This document shows, one piece after another, positions 1 through 6,617 of a stretch of DNA of 10,724 bases (the first letter of the stretch is position 1; each line of letters begins with the position of its first letter). The notes under the pieces are model-generated. The model made no database searches, was not told the origin of the DNA, and saw only the letters and a list, made by a program, of their open reading frames with translations. Source of the stretch: an uncultured Chitinophagaceae bacterium (lineage in GTDB: Bacteria; Bacteroidota; Bacteroidia; Chitinophagales; Chitinophagaceae); assembly GCA_946885335.1 (NCBI GenBank), contig CAMPGG010000099.1, forward strand, positions 1 through 10,724. Reading direction: 5' to 3'. The translations under genes and the position numbers were made by a program.

Positions 1-848
1 ACAAAAAAGTTACCGCTGGCATATGCAAATATTCCCAGGCAGACGCCAATCAATGCCGAAGTTCCCGTTGCCAGCCCATCCAAACCATCGGTAATATTTG
101 ATCCATTTGAAACTGCCGTAATAATAAATATTACAATGAGAATGTATAACACCCATGTATAGTCTCTCAGACTGGCCGGTAAAAGTTTTGAATAATTAAA
201 CTCATGATTTTTTACAAAAGGAATGGTGGTAATAGGCACTTTTGTTTCTACAAAGATCTTTTGATTGCCGTCTACCATTCTTACGATCTGGGTTGTATCA
301 GCAGGGTTATGTGTACCGATATATTCACGCCAGATGGTTACATTGTCATTAAAATATAAAGTTGCACCGATGATAACGCCAAGGCCTACCTGCCCCAAAA
401 TTTTGAACCAACCGGCCAAGCCATCTTTATCTCCCTTTTTATAACTTTCCCCGGCTTCCTGAACTTTTCGTTTAGCTTTTAATTTTAGATAATCGTCAAT
501 AAACCCGATAATCCCTAACCAAACAGTACTTACAATCATTAACCTGATATAAACTTTATTCAGATCGGCAATCAATAATGTTGGAATTAAAATACCCAAT
601 ATGATGATGATACCTCCCATGGTGGGTGTACCCTTTTTTATCTTTTCTCCTGCCAGTCCCAGTTCGCGAACACTTTCGCCAATTTGTTTTTTCTTTAGCA
701 GGTTGATCACCCTTCTGCCATATAAAGTAGTTATGACAAGGGAAAGTATAACAGCCAGCATCACCCGAAAAGAAATAAAACCCAGCAACTGGCTGCCCGG
801 GAACCTTATTCCTTCTGATTTAAACCATTCAAATAAATGATATAACAT
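1..848 (-). CDS. mraY: MraY, phospho-MurNAc-pentapeptide transferase (C-terminus cut off by window edge)
   Basis: This inner-membrane enzyme transfers phospho-MurNAc-pentapeptide from UDP to undecaprenyl phosphate, giving lipid I. I translated the first 282 codons from the ATG at 846-848; the reading frame stays open to base 1. Family motifs are visible: KKGTPTMGG (residues 71-79), the FIDDY aspartate pair (116-120) and SNGSNITDGLDGLATG (247-262), separated by hydrophobic segments near 27-43, 78-95, 102-117, 148-165 and 230-247. The histidine-rich loop and the third catalytic Asp expected further on lie outside the window. Residues about 168-230 form a hydrophilic stretch that looks longer than the matching periplasmic loop of enterobacterial MraY. 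The start codon lies 14 bp after the murE stop, so the two are probably co-transcribed. Absence of murF just before it fits the Bacteroidota arrangement. Confidence 0.96.
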   Translation of the reverse strand, partial: MLYHLFEWFKSEGIRFPGSQLLGFISFRVMLAVILSLVITTLYGRRVINLLKKKQIGESVRELGLAGEKIKKGTPTMGGIIIILGILIPTLLIADLNKVYIRLMIVSTVWLGIIGFIDDYLKLKAKRKVQEAGESYKKGDKDGLAGWFKILGQVGLGVIIGATLYFNDNVTIWREYIGTHNPADTTQIVRMVDGNQKIFVETKVPITTIPFVKNHEFNYSKLLPASLRDYTWVLYILIVIFIITAVSNGSNITDGLDGLATGTSALIGVCLGIFAYASGNFF

Positions 849-862
849 GCTGCGCTTTTATC

Positions 863-2329
863 TTACTTATTTAACAAATCGAACATGGACATTAATTCTT
901 CCTTATCATCAAAATGATGTCTGACTCCATTAATCTCCTGGTATTTTTCATGCCCTTTACCTGCTATTAAAACGATATCCTCCGCTGCTGCCAGGCTCAC
1001 GGCTGTTTTAATCGCTTCTCTTCTATCGGTTATGGATATGTATTTTCTTTTGGCCGCAGTACTTAAACCCGCTTCCATATCAGCAATGATCTGTAATGGA
1101 TCTTCCGTACGCGGATTATCACTCGTTAAAATCACCCTGTGGCTATGGGCACAAGCAACTTCCGCCATTACAGGCCGTTTTGTTTTGTCCCTGTCGCCAC
1201 CGCATCCAACAACGGTTATGATCTGCTCATCGCTTTTTGCCAGTTTCTTAATAGTTTGTAACACATTCAACAATGCATCCGGTGTATGTGCATAATCAAC
1301 GATGCCCATAATTTTTTCTTTGGGTGAAAGAATAAAATCGAATCTTCCTTCAGCCCCTGTTAGCATACTGAGATATTGAAGCACCTCTGTTTTCTCCCGT
1401 CCAAGACAAATGGCAGCACCATACACAGCCAATAAATTATATGCGTTGAACTCGCCAATTAAACGGAAATGAACTTCCTGTTCATTTACATTCATCACTA
1501 AACCTGACAATGCATTTTCAAGTATCTTTCCTTTAAAATCTGCCATTGTTTTAAGGCTGTAAAAATATTTTTTGGCAGATGTATTTTGCAGCATCACAGT
1601 TCCACGTTTATCATCCAGGTTGCTTATTGCAAATGCATCAGATGGTAAACCATCGAAGAAAGATTTTTTTACGCGGATGTATTCATCAAACGTTTGGTGA
1701 TAATCCAAATGATCATGGGTGATATTGGTAAATATTGCTCCGCTAAAATGGATGCCAGCCATACGATGCTGGTGTACAGCATGAGAACTGGACTCCATAA
1801 AAACATATTCACAACCCGCATCCACCATTTGTTTTAATAAGGCGTTCAATGTAATTGCATCTGGCGTAGTAAATGATGCAGGAAGCAACTGGTCACCGAT
1901 CTTGTTTTCAACCGTACTGATTAAACCACATTTGGGACCTAGTACAGTAAATAATTTATATAAAAGTGTAGCTACCGTTGTTTTTCCATTTGTTCCGGTT
2001 ACACCCACAATCTTCAATTTGGCAGATGGCGTTCCAAAAAAATTATGTGCTATATAACCTGCCGCCATCGCACTGTTATCAACAGAAATATAGGTAATGC
2101 CTTCATGTAATTTTGCCGGCATCTGCTGGCAAACAATGGCAGTTGCACCATTTCCAATTGCCTGGTCAATAAATAAATGTCCGTCAACCTGCACACCTTT
2201 AACAGCTATGAACAAAGTGCCCGGTGTTACTTTTCTTGAATCCGTATGCACATCACTAACCTGTATGGCCATGCTGCCCGAAACTGATCTCAGGTTTACT
2301 TTATACAATATGTCTGTTAATGACTGCAT
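863..2329 (-). CDS. murE: MurE, UDP-MurNAc-tripeptide ligase (predicted meso-diaminopimelate-adding)
   Basis: This cytoplasmic ATP-dependent ligase adds the third amino acid to UDP-MurNAc-L-Ala-D-Glu. The 488-residue protein has normal family length and the three Mur-ligase domains: an N-terminal UDP-binding domain (about 1-100), a central ATPase domain with P-loop GVTGTNGKTT (109-118), and a C-terminal domain starting near 327. Lys221 in the segment EYIRVKKSFF aligns by eye with the carbamylated lysine of E. coli MurE. The motif DNPRTED (404-410) is the DNPR signature of meso-diaminopimelate-adding enzymes; lysine-adding forms differ there. GKGHEKYQ lies at 457-464. The ATG at 2327-2329 is 17 bp from the ftsI stop, with no clear Shine-Dalgarno. 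It sits between ftsI and mraY in one operon. The substrate call rests on the motif alone. Confidence 0.97.
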   Translation of the reverse strand: MQSLTDILYKVNLRSVSGSMAIQVSDVHTDSRKVTPGTLFIAVKGVQVDGHLFIDQAIGNGATAIVCQQMPAKLHEGITYISVDNSAMAAGYIAHNFFGTPSAKLKIVGVTGTNGKTTVATLLYKLFTVLGPKCGLISTVENKIGDQLLPASFTTPDAITLNALLKQMVDAGCEYVFMESSSHAVHQHRMAGIHFSGAIFTNITHDHLDYHQTFDEYIRVKKSFFDGLPSDAFAISNLDDKRGTVMLQNTSAKKYFYSLKTMADFKGKILENALSGLVMNVNEQEVHFRLIGEFNAYNLLAVYGAAICLGREKTEVLQYLSMLTGAEGRFDFILSPKEKIMGIVDYAHTPDALLNVLQTIKKLAKSDEQIITVVGCGGDRDKTKRPVMAEVACAHSHRVILTSDNPRTEDPLQIIADMEAGLSTAAKRKYISITDRREAIKTAVSLAAAEDIVLIAGKGHEKYQEINGVRHHFDDKEELMSMFDLLNK

Positions 2330-2346
2330 CTAACTATTAAAATTTT

Positions 2347-4455
2347 TTAACCAAAATCCAGGTATACCGTCATTCCATTGTTTATTCCAGTACCTGGTGC
2401 AATGGATTGTTGAATTACTTTTCCTTTACCGCCAATCACCACTTTTACATCCATATTCTCTAATAAATAAAGGGCATCTTTTAAACCAAGTCCTTTTACA
2501 TCAGGCATTCGTTTAGGTTTAACCGCATTCCCGGAAACCACGGTTGAATATTGCTGATCATAAACAGTGCTCCAAAAATTTTGTGTCACTGAATCTTTAT
2601 ATTTCACCCCAAGCTGGTTGAAAACATTTTTAACATCGCTGGTATAACCTGCATAAAAGAAGCTTGTACTATCCGGTGCAAATTTGTTTTTTACCGGTTG
2701 TTTATCTTCTACATACATCGCATATAACTTAGTAGCCACCTCTTTAAAAACAGGCGCAGCCAATTGACCACCATAATGCATAGCTGCACGTGGTTTTGTT
2801 TTTATTACAACGATGCAACTGTACTTCGGCTCATTTGCAGGAAAATATCCAACATAAGAAGCCTGGTAAATACCATGATGATATTTTATTTCGCCGCTGG
2901 CATAATGCGAGGTTCCAGTTTTACCTGCAACCGCAAAAGGTGTTTCTTTAAATACTCTTTTGGTTGTGCCTTCAATGGATACGGCATTCAGGCATTCCTG
3001 TACAGCATTTATCACTGATGGTTTAGCAATTTCATCGACGACAACAACAGGATTAAATTCTTTAACAAGCAATCCATCATTTTCAATGCGGTTTACCAGG
3101 TATGGTTTCATCATTTTGCCTTTATTGGCAATCGCATTATATAATGTAAGTGTTTGCATGGGGCTTACTTCAATGGCATAACCAAAACTCATGGTAACCA
3201 TGGCATGAAGCCCTTCCCTGTTTTTCTTCATCCGGGGCAACCTTGGTTTTTCTTCCCCGGCAAGATCAATTCCAGTGCGTTTGTCTAATTGAAAATGTTT
3301 CAGGTATTCCAGAAACTTATCCGGGTTGGATGCGAATGTTTCATATGCAATACGGCTCATGCCCACATTTGAACTATGCGCAAAACATTCTTTAACACTC
3401 ATTAAAGCTTTGGGAGCTCTTTCCGCATCGGTTACATTTCTAACACCCACATATGCATTACCGGTAGTTCCGATCTGCACCTGGTCGTGGATCGTTTTTT
3501 TACCTTCTTCCAAAACAGCCATTAATGTAGCCAGCTTTATGGTGGAACCAGGCTCGGTTGTTCTCAACGCATAATTATAATCTTCCCAATAACTGCCATC
3601 TTCTTGTCGTCCCAGGTTTGCAATGGCTTTAATCTTTCCTGTACTTACTTCCATAACCACACAGGTGCCGGTTTGCGCTTCACTCTGCAGCATCATTTTC
3701 ATCAAAGCATTTTCGGCGATGTCCTGCATGTTTACATCAATCGTAGTGATGATGTTTTTTCCATTCTCAGGTTCTATTTCATAACCTTCAACCGGGATGG
3801 CTGCACCACCTGCAATAAAACGCACCAACCTTTGGCCAGTGGCACCTTTAAGCAATGAATCATAGGTATTTTCTAATCCAACATTTTGTGCATTATTTCT
3901 TGAAAGGCCAATGGTGCGATTGGCTAATAAACCATAAGGATTTAAACGAACGCTGTTTACTTCGGTAATTACACCACTTTTATTTCTGCCTAACCTTACC
4001 AATGGAAATTCACGAAAAACTTTATACTGTGCAAACGTCAATTTCTTCTTTAGAGAATAATAACGGCTCTTAGATTTATAACCAGCTTCCAATTGGCTTT
4101 TATAAGCAGCTTTTGATTTGTCTCCAAAAAAAGAGGACATGGCAATGGCAAAAGAATCAACATGCTCCTTAAATCTTTTCCCGTTTTTATCTCTCAAACC
4201 TTCGGCCGCAAAATCAATATAAATATCGAATGTGGGTAATGAAGTGCTAAGCATTTGTCCATCTTCACTGTAAATGGTTCCACGGTCAGCTTCCAACGGG
4301 ACGATGCGCTGGTGAAGGCTGTCACTCATACTGCGCCAGTATTCACCTTCTACATTCTGGATGTAAAAAGCTTTACCTATCACAAAGAATCCCAGCAAAA
4401 CAATGCCGATGAAACTCAGGTAAACACGCCACAATATGTCTTTTTTAATTTCCAA
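2347..4455 (-). CDS. ftsI: FtsI, division-specific penicillin-binding protein with C-terminal PASTA domain
   Basis: This is a class B penicillin-binding protein (PBP3/PBP2x type), the septal peptidoglycan transpeptidase. In the 702 residues I see a short cytoplasmic tail, one membrane anchor (about 12-31), the dimerisation-domain motif RGTIYSEDG (58-66), and a transpeptidase domain with the catalytic triad of motifs STIK (Ser304 nucleophile to Lys307), SSN (361-363) and KTG (512-514). One PASTA domain follows at about 648-701, beginning MPDVKGLGLKDAL. The start codon is TTG (4453-4455). No ATG occurs in frame before residue 43, which lies beyond the membrane anchor, and a stop (TAG) lies five codons upstream, so the TTG start is the best choice. 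It starts 19 bp after the ftsL-like stop. The PASTA domain distinguishes it from E. coli FtsI. Transpeptidase identity is certain; division-specific use is inferred from the cluster. Confidence 0.97.
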   Translation of the reverse strand: MEIKKDILWRVYLSFIGIVLLGFFVIGKAFYIQNVEGEYWRSMSDSLHQRIVPLEADRGTIYSEDGQMLSTSLPTFDIYIDFAAEGLRDKNGKRFKEHVDSFAIAMSSFFGDKSKAAYKSQLEAGYKSKSRYYSLKKKLTFAQYKVFREFPLVRLGRNKSGVITEVNSVRLNPYGLLANRTIGLSRNNAQNVGLENTYDSLLKGATGQRLVRFIAGGAAIPVEGYEIEPENGKNIITTIDVNMQDIAENALMKMMLQSEAQTGTCVVMEVSTGKIKAIANLGRQEDGSYWEDYNYALRTTEPGSTIKLATLMAVLEEGKKTIHDQVQIGTTGNAYVGVRNVTDAERAPKALMSVKECFAHSSNVGMSRIAYETFASNPDKFLEYLKHFQLDKRTGIDLAGEEKPRLPRMKKNREGLHAMVTMSFGYAIEVSPMQTLTLYNAIANKGKMMKPYLVNRIENDGLLVKEFNPVVVVDEIAKPSVINAVQECLNAVSIEGTTKRVFKETPFAVAGKTGTSHYASGEIKYHHGIYQASYVGYFPANEPKYSCIVVIKTKPRAAMHYGGQLAAPVFKEVATKLYAMYVEDKQPVKNKFAPDSTSFFYAGYTSDVKNVFNQLGVKYKDSVTQNFWSTVYDQQYSTVVSGNAVKPKRMPDVKGLGLKDALYLLENMDVKVVIGGKGKVIQQSIAPGTGINNGMTVYLDFG

Positions 4456-4474
4456 CTTTCTAAACAGCTAATTT

Positions 4475-4804
4475 TTATAATGAGTCTTTTAAAATAACAG
4501 GTGATACCGTAAGCTCTTTTAATCCCATGGGTTCAACCGCTTTGACTAATTCACTTTGTTTACTGCGAAACATCACTTCACTCTTCACGGTTTTATATTC
4601 ATACTGTAACTCTTTCACTTGTTTTGCTTCATGGTTTATATTCCGGATCGTTTTGTCTGCATGATGACCGTTATAGATATACAAAACGGCAAGGAAAGCC
4701 AGAAACAAAAAGAACGGCACCTGCCTGACAATCGATTGATAATTCAACCATGATTTCCAGTTTAACCGCGAGTCCCGTTCTTTTGGGTTTTCAGTTTCAG
4801 GCAT
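4475..4804 (-). CDS. ftsL: FtsL-like small divisome membrane protein
   Basis: This is a 109-residue bitopic protein: a charged N-terminal cytoplasmic part (1-28), one hydrophobic span (about 29-45, PFFLFLAFLAVLYIY), then a charged segment rich in Lys, Glu and Gln (about 50-90) that could form a coiled coil, with GLKEL at 94-98. Size, topology and location between rsmH and ftsI match FtsL, whose sequence is poorly conserved. Known FtsL pairs with FtsB/DivIC and FtsQ to activate the septal synthase FtsW-FtsI. The assignment rests mainly on synteny and architecture rather than on residue identity. It starts at ATG 4802-4804, 70 bp after the rsmH stop, the widest gap in the operon. Confidence 0.85.
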   Translation of the reverse strand: MPETENPKERDSRLNWKSWLNYQSIVRQVPFFLFLAFLAVLYIYNGHHADKTIRNINHEAKQVKELQYEYKTVKSEVMFRSKQSELVKAVEPMGLKELTVSPVILKDSL

Positions 4805-4823
4805 AATTAATTTTGACTGTTTA

Positions 4824-4876
4824 TTACATGTTCAAAATATTCTTCAGCAGGTATTGGTTATATGTTTTAATATTCT
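4824..4876. repeat. Imperfect 19-20 bp direct repeat in the rsmH-ftsL gap
   Basis: Two copies lie in the same orientation: 4824-4843 and 4858-4876. On the plus strand each reads TTA(C/T)ATGTT, then a variable AT-rich piece, then AATATTCT; the copies differ by one length change and a few substitutions. The second copy runs into the rsmH stop codon (4875-4877). The function is unknown. AT-rich composition makes a chance origin possible. Confidence 0.4.
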
Positions 4877-5855
4877 AAGGGTTCGTATTTATTTTCTCCG
4901 CCACCCGCAATTTTGCACTGCGTGATCTTGGATTTCTTTTTGTTTCTTCTTGTGAAGGAACCAATGGTTTCTTCGTTATCACTTTCAACTTCCGTTCTTT
5001 CTTTTCCCGGCTAAATGGATTTTCATCCGGCTCATCAAAAGATTCATTTTTAAAAAATGTTTTCACCACCCTGTCTTCACCTGAATGAAAAGTAATGATG
5101 GCCACCCTGCCCCCTGGATTTAAAACTGCCGGGGTTTGCTGCAACATTTCTTTCAAAGCACCCATTTCATCATTCACTTCAATTCGCAATGCCTGGAAAA
5201 CCTGTGCGAAATATTTATTCGGATTTCCTTTTACAATTTCCCTGAGCGCATTTTTGAAACCTTCAATGGTTTTAAAAGAAACATGATCACGTTGTTGAAC
5301 AATCGTTTTGGCCAGGGTCTTTGCATTGGTCACTTCACCATACTGTTCAAAAATCTTATGCAACTGTTGTTCGCTATAAGTGTTCACCACATTAAAAGCG
5401 GTTAAAGGTTGCCGTTGGTCCATCCGCATATCGAGATCAGCATCATACCGGGTTGAAAATCCTCTTTCCGCTTCATTGAACTGGTGACTGCTTACACCAA
5501 GATCTGCCAGTATGCCATCCACTCCAGGAATGTTATGCAATTTTAAAAACCGTTGCAGGTGCCTGAAGTTTTGCGGGATGAATAATATCCGCGCATCGGC
5601 AGGTACATTTTCTTTTGCAGCTGCATCCTGGTCAAAAGCAACAAGCTTTCCTCCAGGACCCAATTTTTCTAAAATCGCTTTTGAATGACCGCCGCCTCCA
5701 AATGTGCAGTCAACATAGATTCCGCCAGGCTTAATTACCAGGGCTTCGATTGCTTCCTGGAGCAAAACGGGTGTATGATAAGCTGATGAAGATGGGATTT
5801 GCGACTGGTTAGCTTCTACAAGATCCTTTGCACTTATTTTCTTTTGCTTTACCAT
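4875..5855 (-). CDS. rsmH: RsmH (MraW), 16S rRNA C1402 N4-methyltransferase
   Basis: This S-adenosylmethionine-dependent enzyme methylates N4 of cytidine 1402 in 16S rRNA, in the ribosomal P-site. The 326-residue length is normal. Visible motifs are HTPVLLQEAIEAL (27-39), the SAM-binding loop YVDCTFGGGGHSKAIL (47-62), DGILADLGVSSHQ (113-125) followed by RGFS (131-134), FAQVFQALRIEVNDE (216-230), and GGRVAIITFHSGEDR (248-262). The last is usually HSLEDR, so Gly259 replaces a common Leu. A basic C-terminal tail (about 282-320) is typical. The ATG at 5853-5855 has AGAGG about 8 bases upstream and begins 18 bp after the mraZ stop, which supports co-transcription with mraZ. The N-terminal extension of about 25 residues before HTPVLL is lysine- and serine-containing, and somewhat long. 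Confidence 0.97.
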   Translation of the reverse strand: MVKQKKISAKDLVEANQSQIPSSSAYHTPVLLQEAIEALVIKPGGIYVDCTFGGGGHSKAILEKLGPGGKLVAFDQDAAAKENVPADARILFIPQNFRHLQRFLKLHNIPGVDGILADLGVSSHQFNEAERGFSTRYDADLDMRMDQRQPLTAFNVVNTYSEQQLHKIFEQYGEVTNAKTLAKTIVQQRDHVSFKTIEGFKNALREIVKGNPNKYFAQVFQALRIEVNDEMGALKEMLQQTPAVLNPGGRVAIITFHSGEDRVVKTFFKNESFDEPDENPFSREKKERKLKVITKKPLVPSQEETKRNPRSRSAKLRVAEKINTNP

Positions 5856-5873
5856 AGGAAAATCCTCTGCTTA

Positions 5874-6338
5874 TCAACCATCCAACTTAATGCCACCAGC
5901 CATTACTTCATTGGCCAGGCCACTGAATGCTTCGGGTGAAAATGAATCAAAGAGCTGTTTGTATTTATTACTATCCCAGATTTCTAATTTGTTTACGGCA
6001 GCCACCAGCACAATATCTTTCTCAAGGCCTGCATGATCTTTCAGGTTTGCCGGGATTAAAATGCGGCCGGCACTATCCGGTTCAATGATCGTGGCCCCGT
6101 TCAAAAAATAACGCCGAAACTCTCTCACTTTCGGATCAAAATCATTTAAAGCGCTGATCCGTTCAAAAAGTGGTTCCCAATTTTTTACCGGGTAAAGTGC
6201 CAAACATTTTTCAAAACCCCTGTTAATAACGAACTTCGCTACTTCCAATTCCGGCAACTGCTTTTTAAAGCCTGCCGGGAGAAGAAAGCGGCCCTTGGCA
6301 TCCAATGTGGCTTCATATTCACCAAGAAATCCGGTCAT
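5874..6338 (-). CDS. mraZ: MraZ, DNA-binding regulator of the dcw cluster
   Basis: MraZ is a SpoVT-AbrB-fold protein that forms rings, binds DNA repeats upstream of its own gene and regulates the dcw operon. The chosen ATG (6336-6338) gives 154 residues, the usual family size, and the classic beginning MTGFLGEYEATLDAKGRF. Two AbrB-like repeats are visible, each with the DxxxR signature: DAKGR (13-17) and DSAGR (88-92), each followed by a hydrophobic-proline segment. The frame stays open 48 codons further upstream, but that extension is low-complexity, AT-rich, unlike MraZ and runs through the operator and promoter-like sites, so I reject it. It is the first gene of the operon, 18 bp before rsmH. 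Autoregulation is expected from the family and from the repeats at 6371-6395. Confidence 0.96.
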   Translation of the reverse strand: MTGFLGEYEATLDAKGRFLLPAGFKKQLPELEVAKFVINRGFEKCLALYPVKNWEPLFERISALNDFDPKVREFRRYFLNGATIIEPDSAGRILIPANLKDHAGLEKDIVLVAAVNKLEIWDSNKYKQLFDSFSPEAFSGLANEVMAGGIKLDG

Positions 6339-6370
6339 TATCAGAGATTTGTAAAAAAATATTATTAATT

Positions 6371-6395
6371 CACACAAAATAACACTTTTTCCCAC
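6371..6395 (-). promoter_or_regulatory. Candidate MraZ operator: three GTG pentamers at 10-bp steps
   Basis: On the minus strand, reading towards mraZ, GTGGG (6395-6391), GTGTT (6385-6381) and GTGTG (6375-6371) are each separated by exactly five A/T bases. E. coli MraZ is known to bind TGGG-containing direct repeats separated by 5 nt upstream of mraZ. Only the first unit keeps the full GGG, so this would be a divergent or species-specific version. The last unit ends 32 bp before the mraZ start codon. Confidence 0.6.
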
Positions 6396-6407
6396 TTTCA
6401 TGACAAA
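6375..6407 (-). promoter_or_regulatory. Candidate mraZ-operon promoter, Bacteroidota type
   Basis: On the minus strand TTTG (6407-6404) is followed after 21 bases by TTATTTTG (6382-6375), one mismatch from the Bacteroidota -7 element TAnnTTTG; the spacing is in the accepted range for this promoter class. Transcription would begin about 30 bases before the mraZ ATG. The element overlaps the GTG repeats, which suits repression by MraZ. AT-rich DNA makes false hits common. Confidence 0.4.
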
Positions 6408-6423
6408 TTTTTGGTTTTTTAAT

Positions 6424-6554
6424 TTTTCCACAGATTTTTTTTGCTTGCGATGGAAGCCCAATAAGCGTTTCAGGGAATTCAATACTTAAAACAGTAAAAA
6501 GGAGTGAATTGACTGTGGATAACCGGTGCAGAAACCCGCATTCAATCTGGATAA
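6424..6554. promoter_or_regulatory. Cluster of DnaA-box-like 9-mers between mraZ and queA
   Basis: TGTGGATAA at 6514-6522 is the exact complement of the consensus DnaA box TTATCCACA. TTTTCCACA at 6424-6432 (plus strand) and TCTGGATAA at 6546-6554 (complement TTATCCAGA) each differ from it at one position. An AT-rich tract (about 6555-6600) follows. DnaA binding here is inferred. It could mean transcriptional control of mraZ or queA by DnaA, DnaA titration, or chance; nothing else marks this as a replication origin. Confidence 0.4.
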
Positions 6555-6612
6555 GACTTATATCAACTTTATTATTTATTTGAAGATTTAATTTAAAACA
6601 GCAGTTAGCTGT
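6555..6612 (+). promoter_or_regulatory. AT-rich upstream region of queA with weak -7-like element and small hairpin
   Basis: TTTATTTG (6575-6582) is one mismatch from the -7 element TAnnTTTG, but I find no TTG at a good distance upstream, so the promoter call is weak. The inverted pair ACAGC (6598-6602) and GCTGT (6608-6612) could form a 5-bp stem with a 5-base loop only five bases before the queA ATG, where it might affect translation. Neither has independent support. Confidence 0.25.
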
Positions 6613-6617
6613 ACAAT

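Noticed and set aside
6339..6482. 48-codon N-terminal extension of mraZ (open frame to an ATG at 6482)
   Set aside because: MraZ proteins begin close to the MTGFLGEY segment; the extension is AT-rich and low complexity and overlaps the operator, promoter-like and DnaA-like sites, so it is an accidental open frame.
6424..6600. Chromosomal replication origin
   Set aside because: Only one exact DnaA box and two near matches, no adjacent dnaA, dnaN or other origin-linked genes, and no 13-mer array; the evidence stops at possible DnaA binding.
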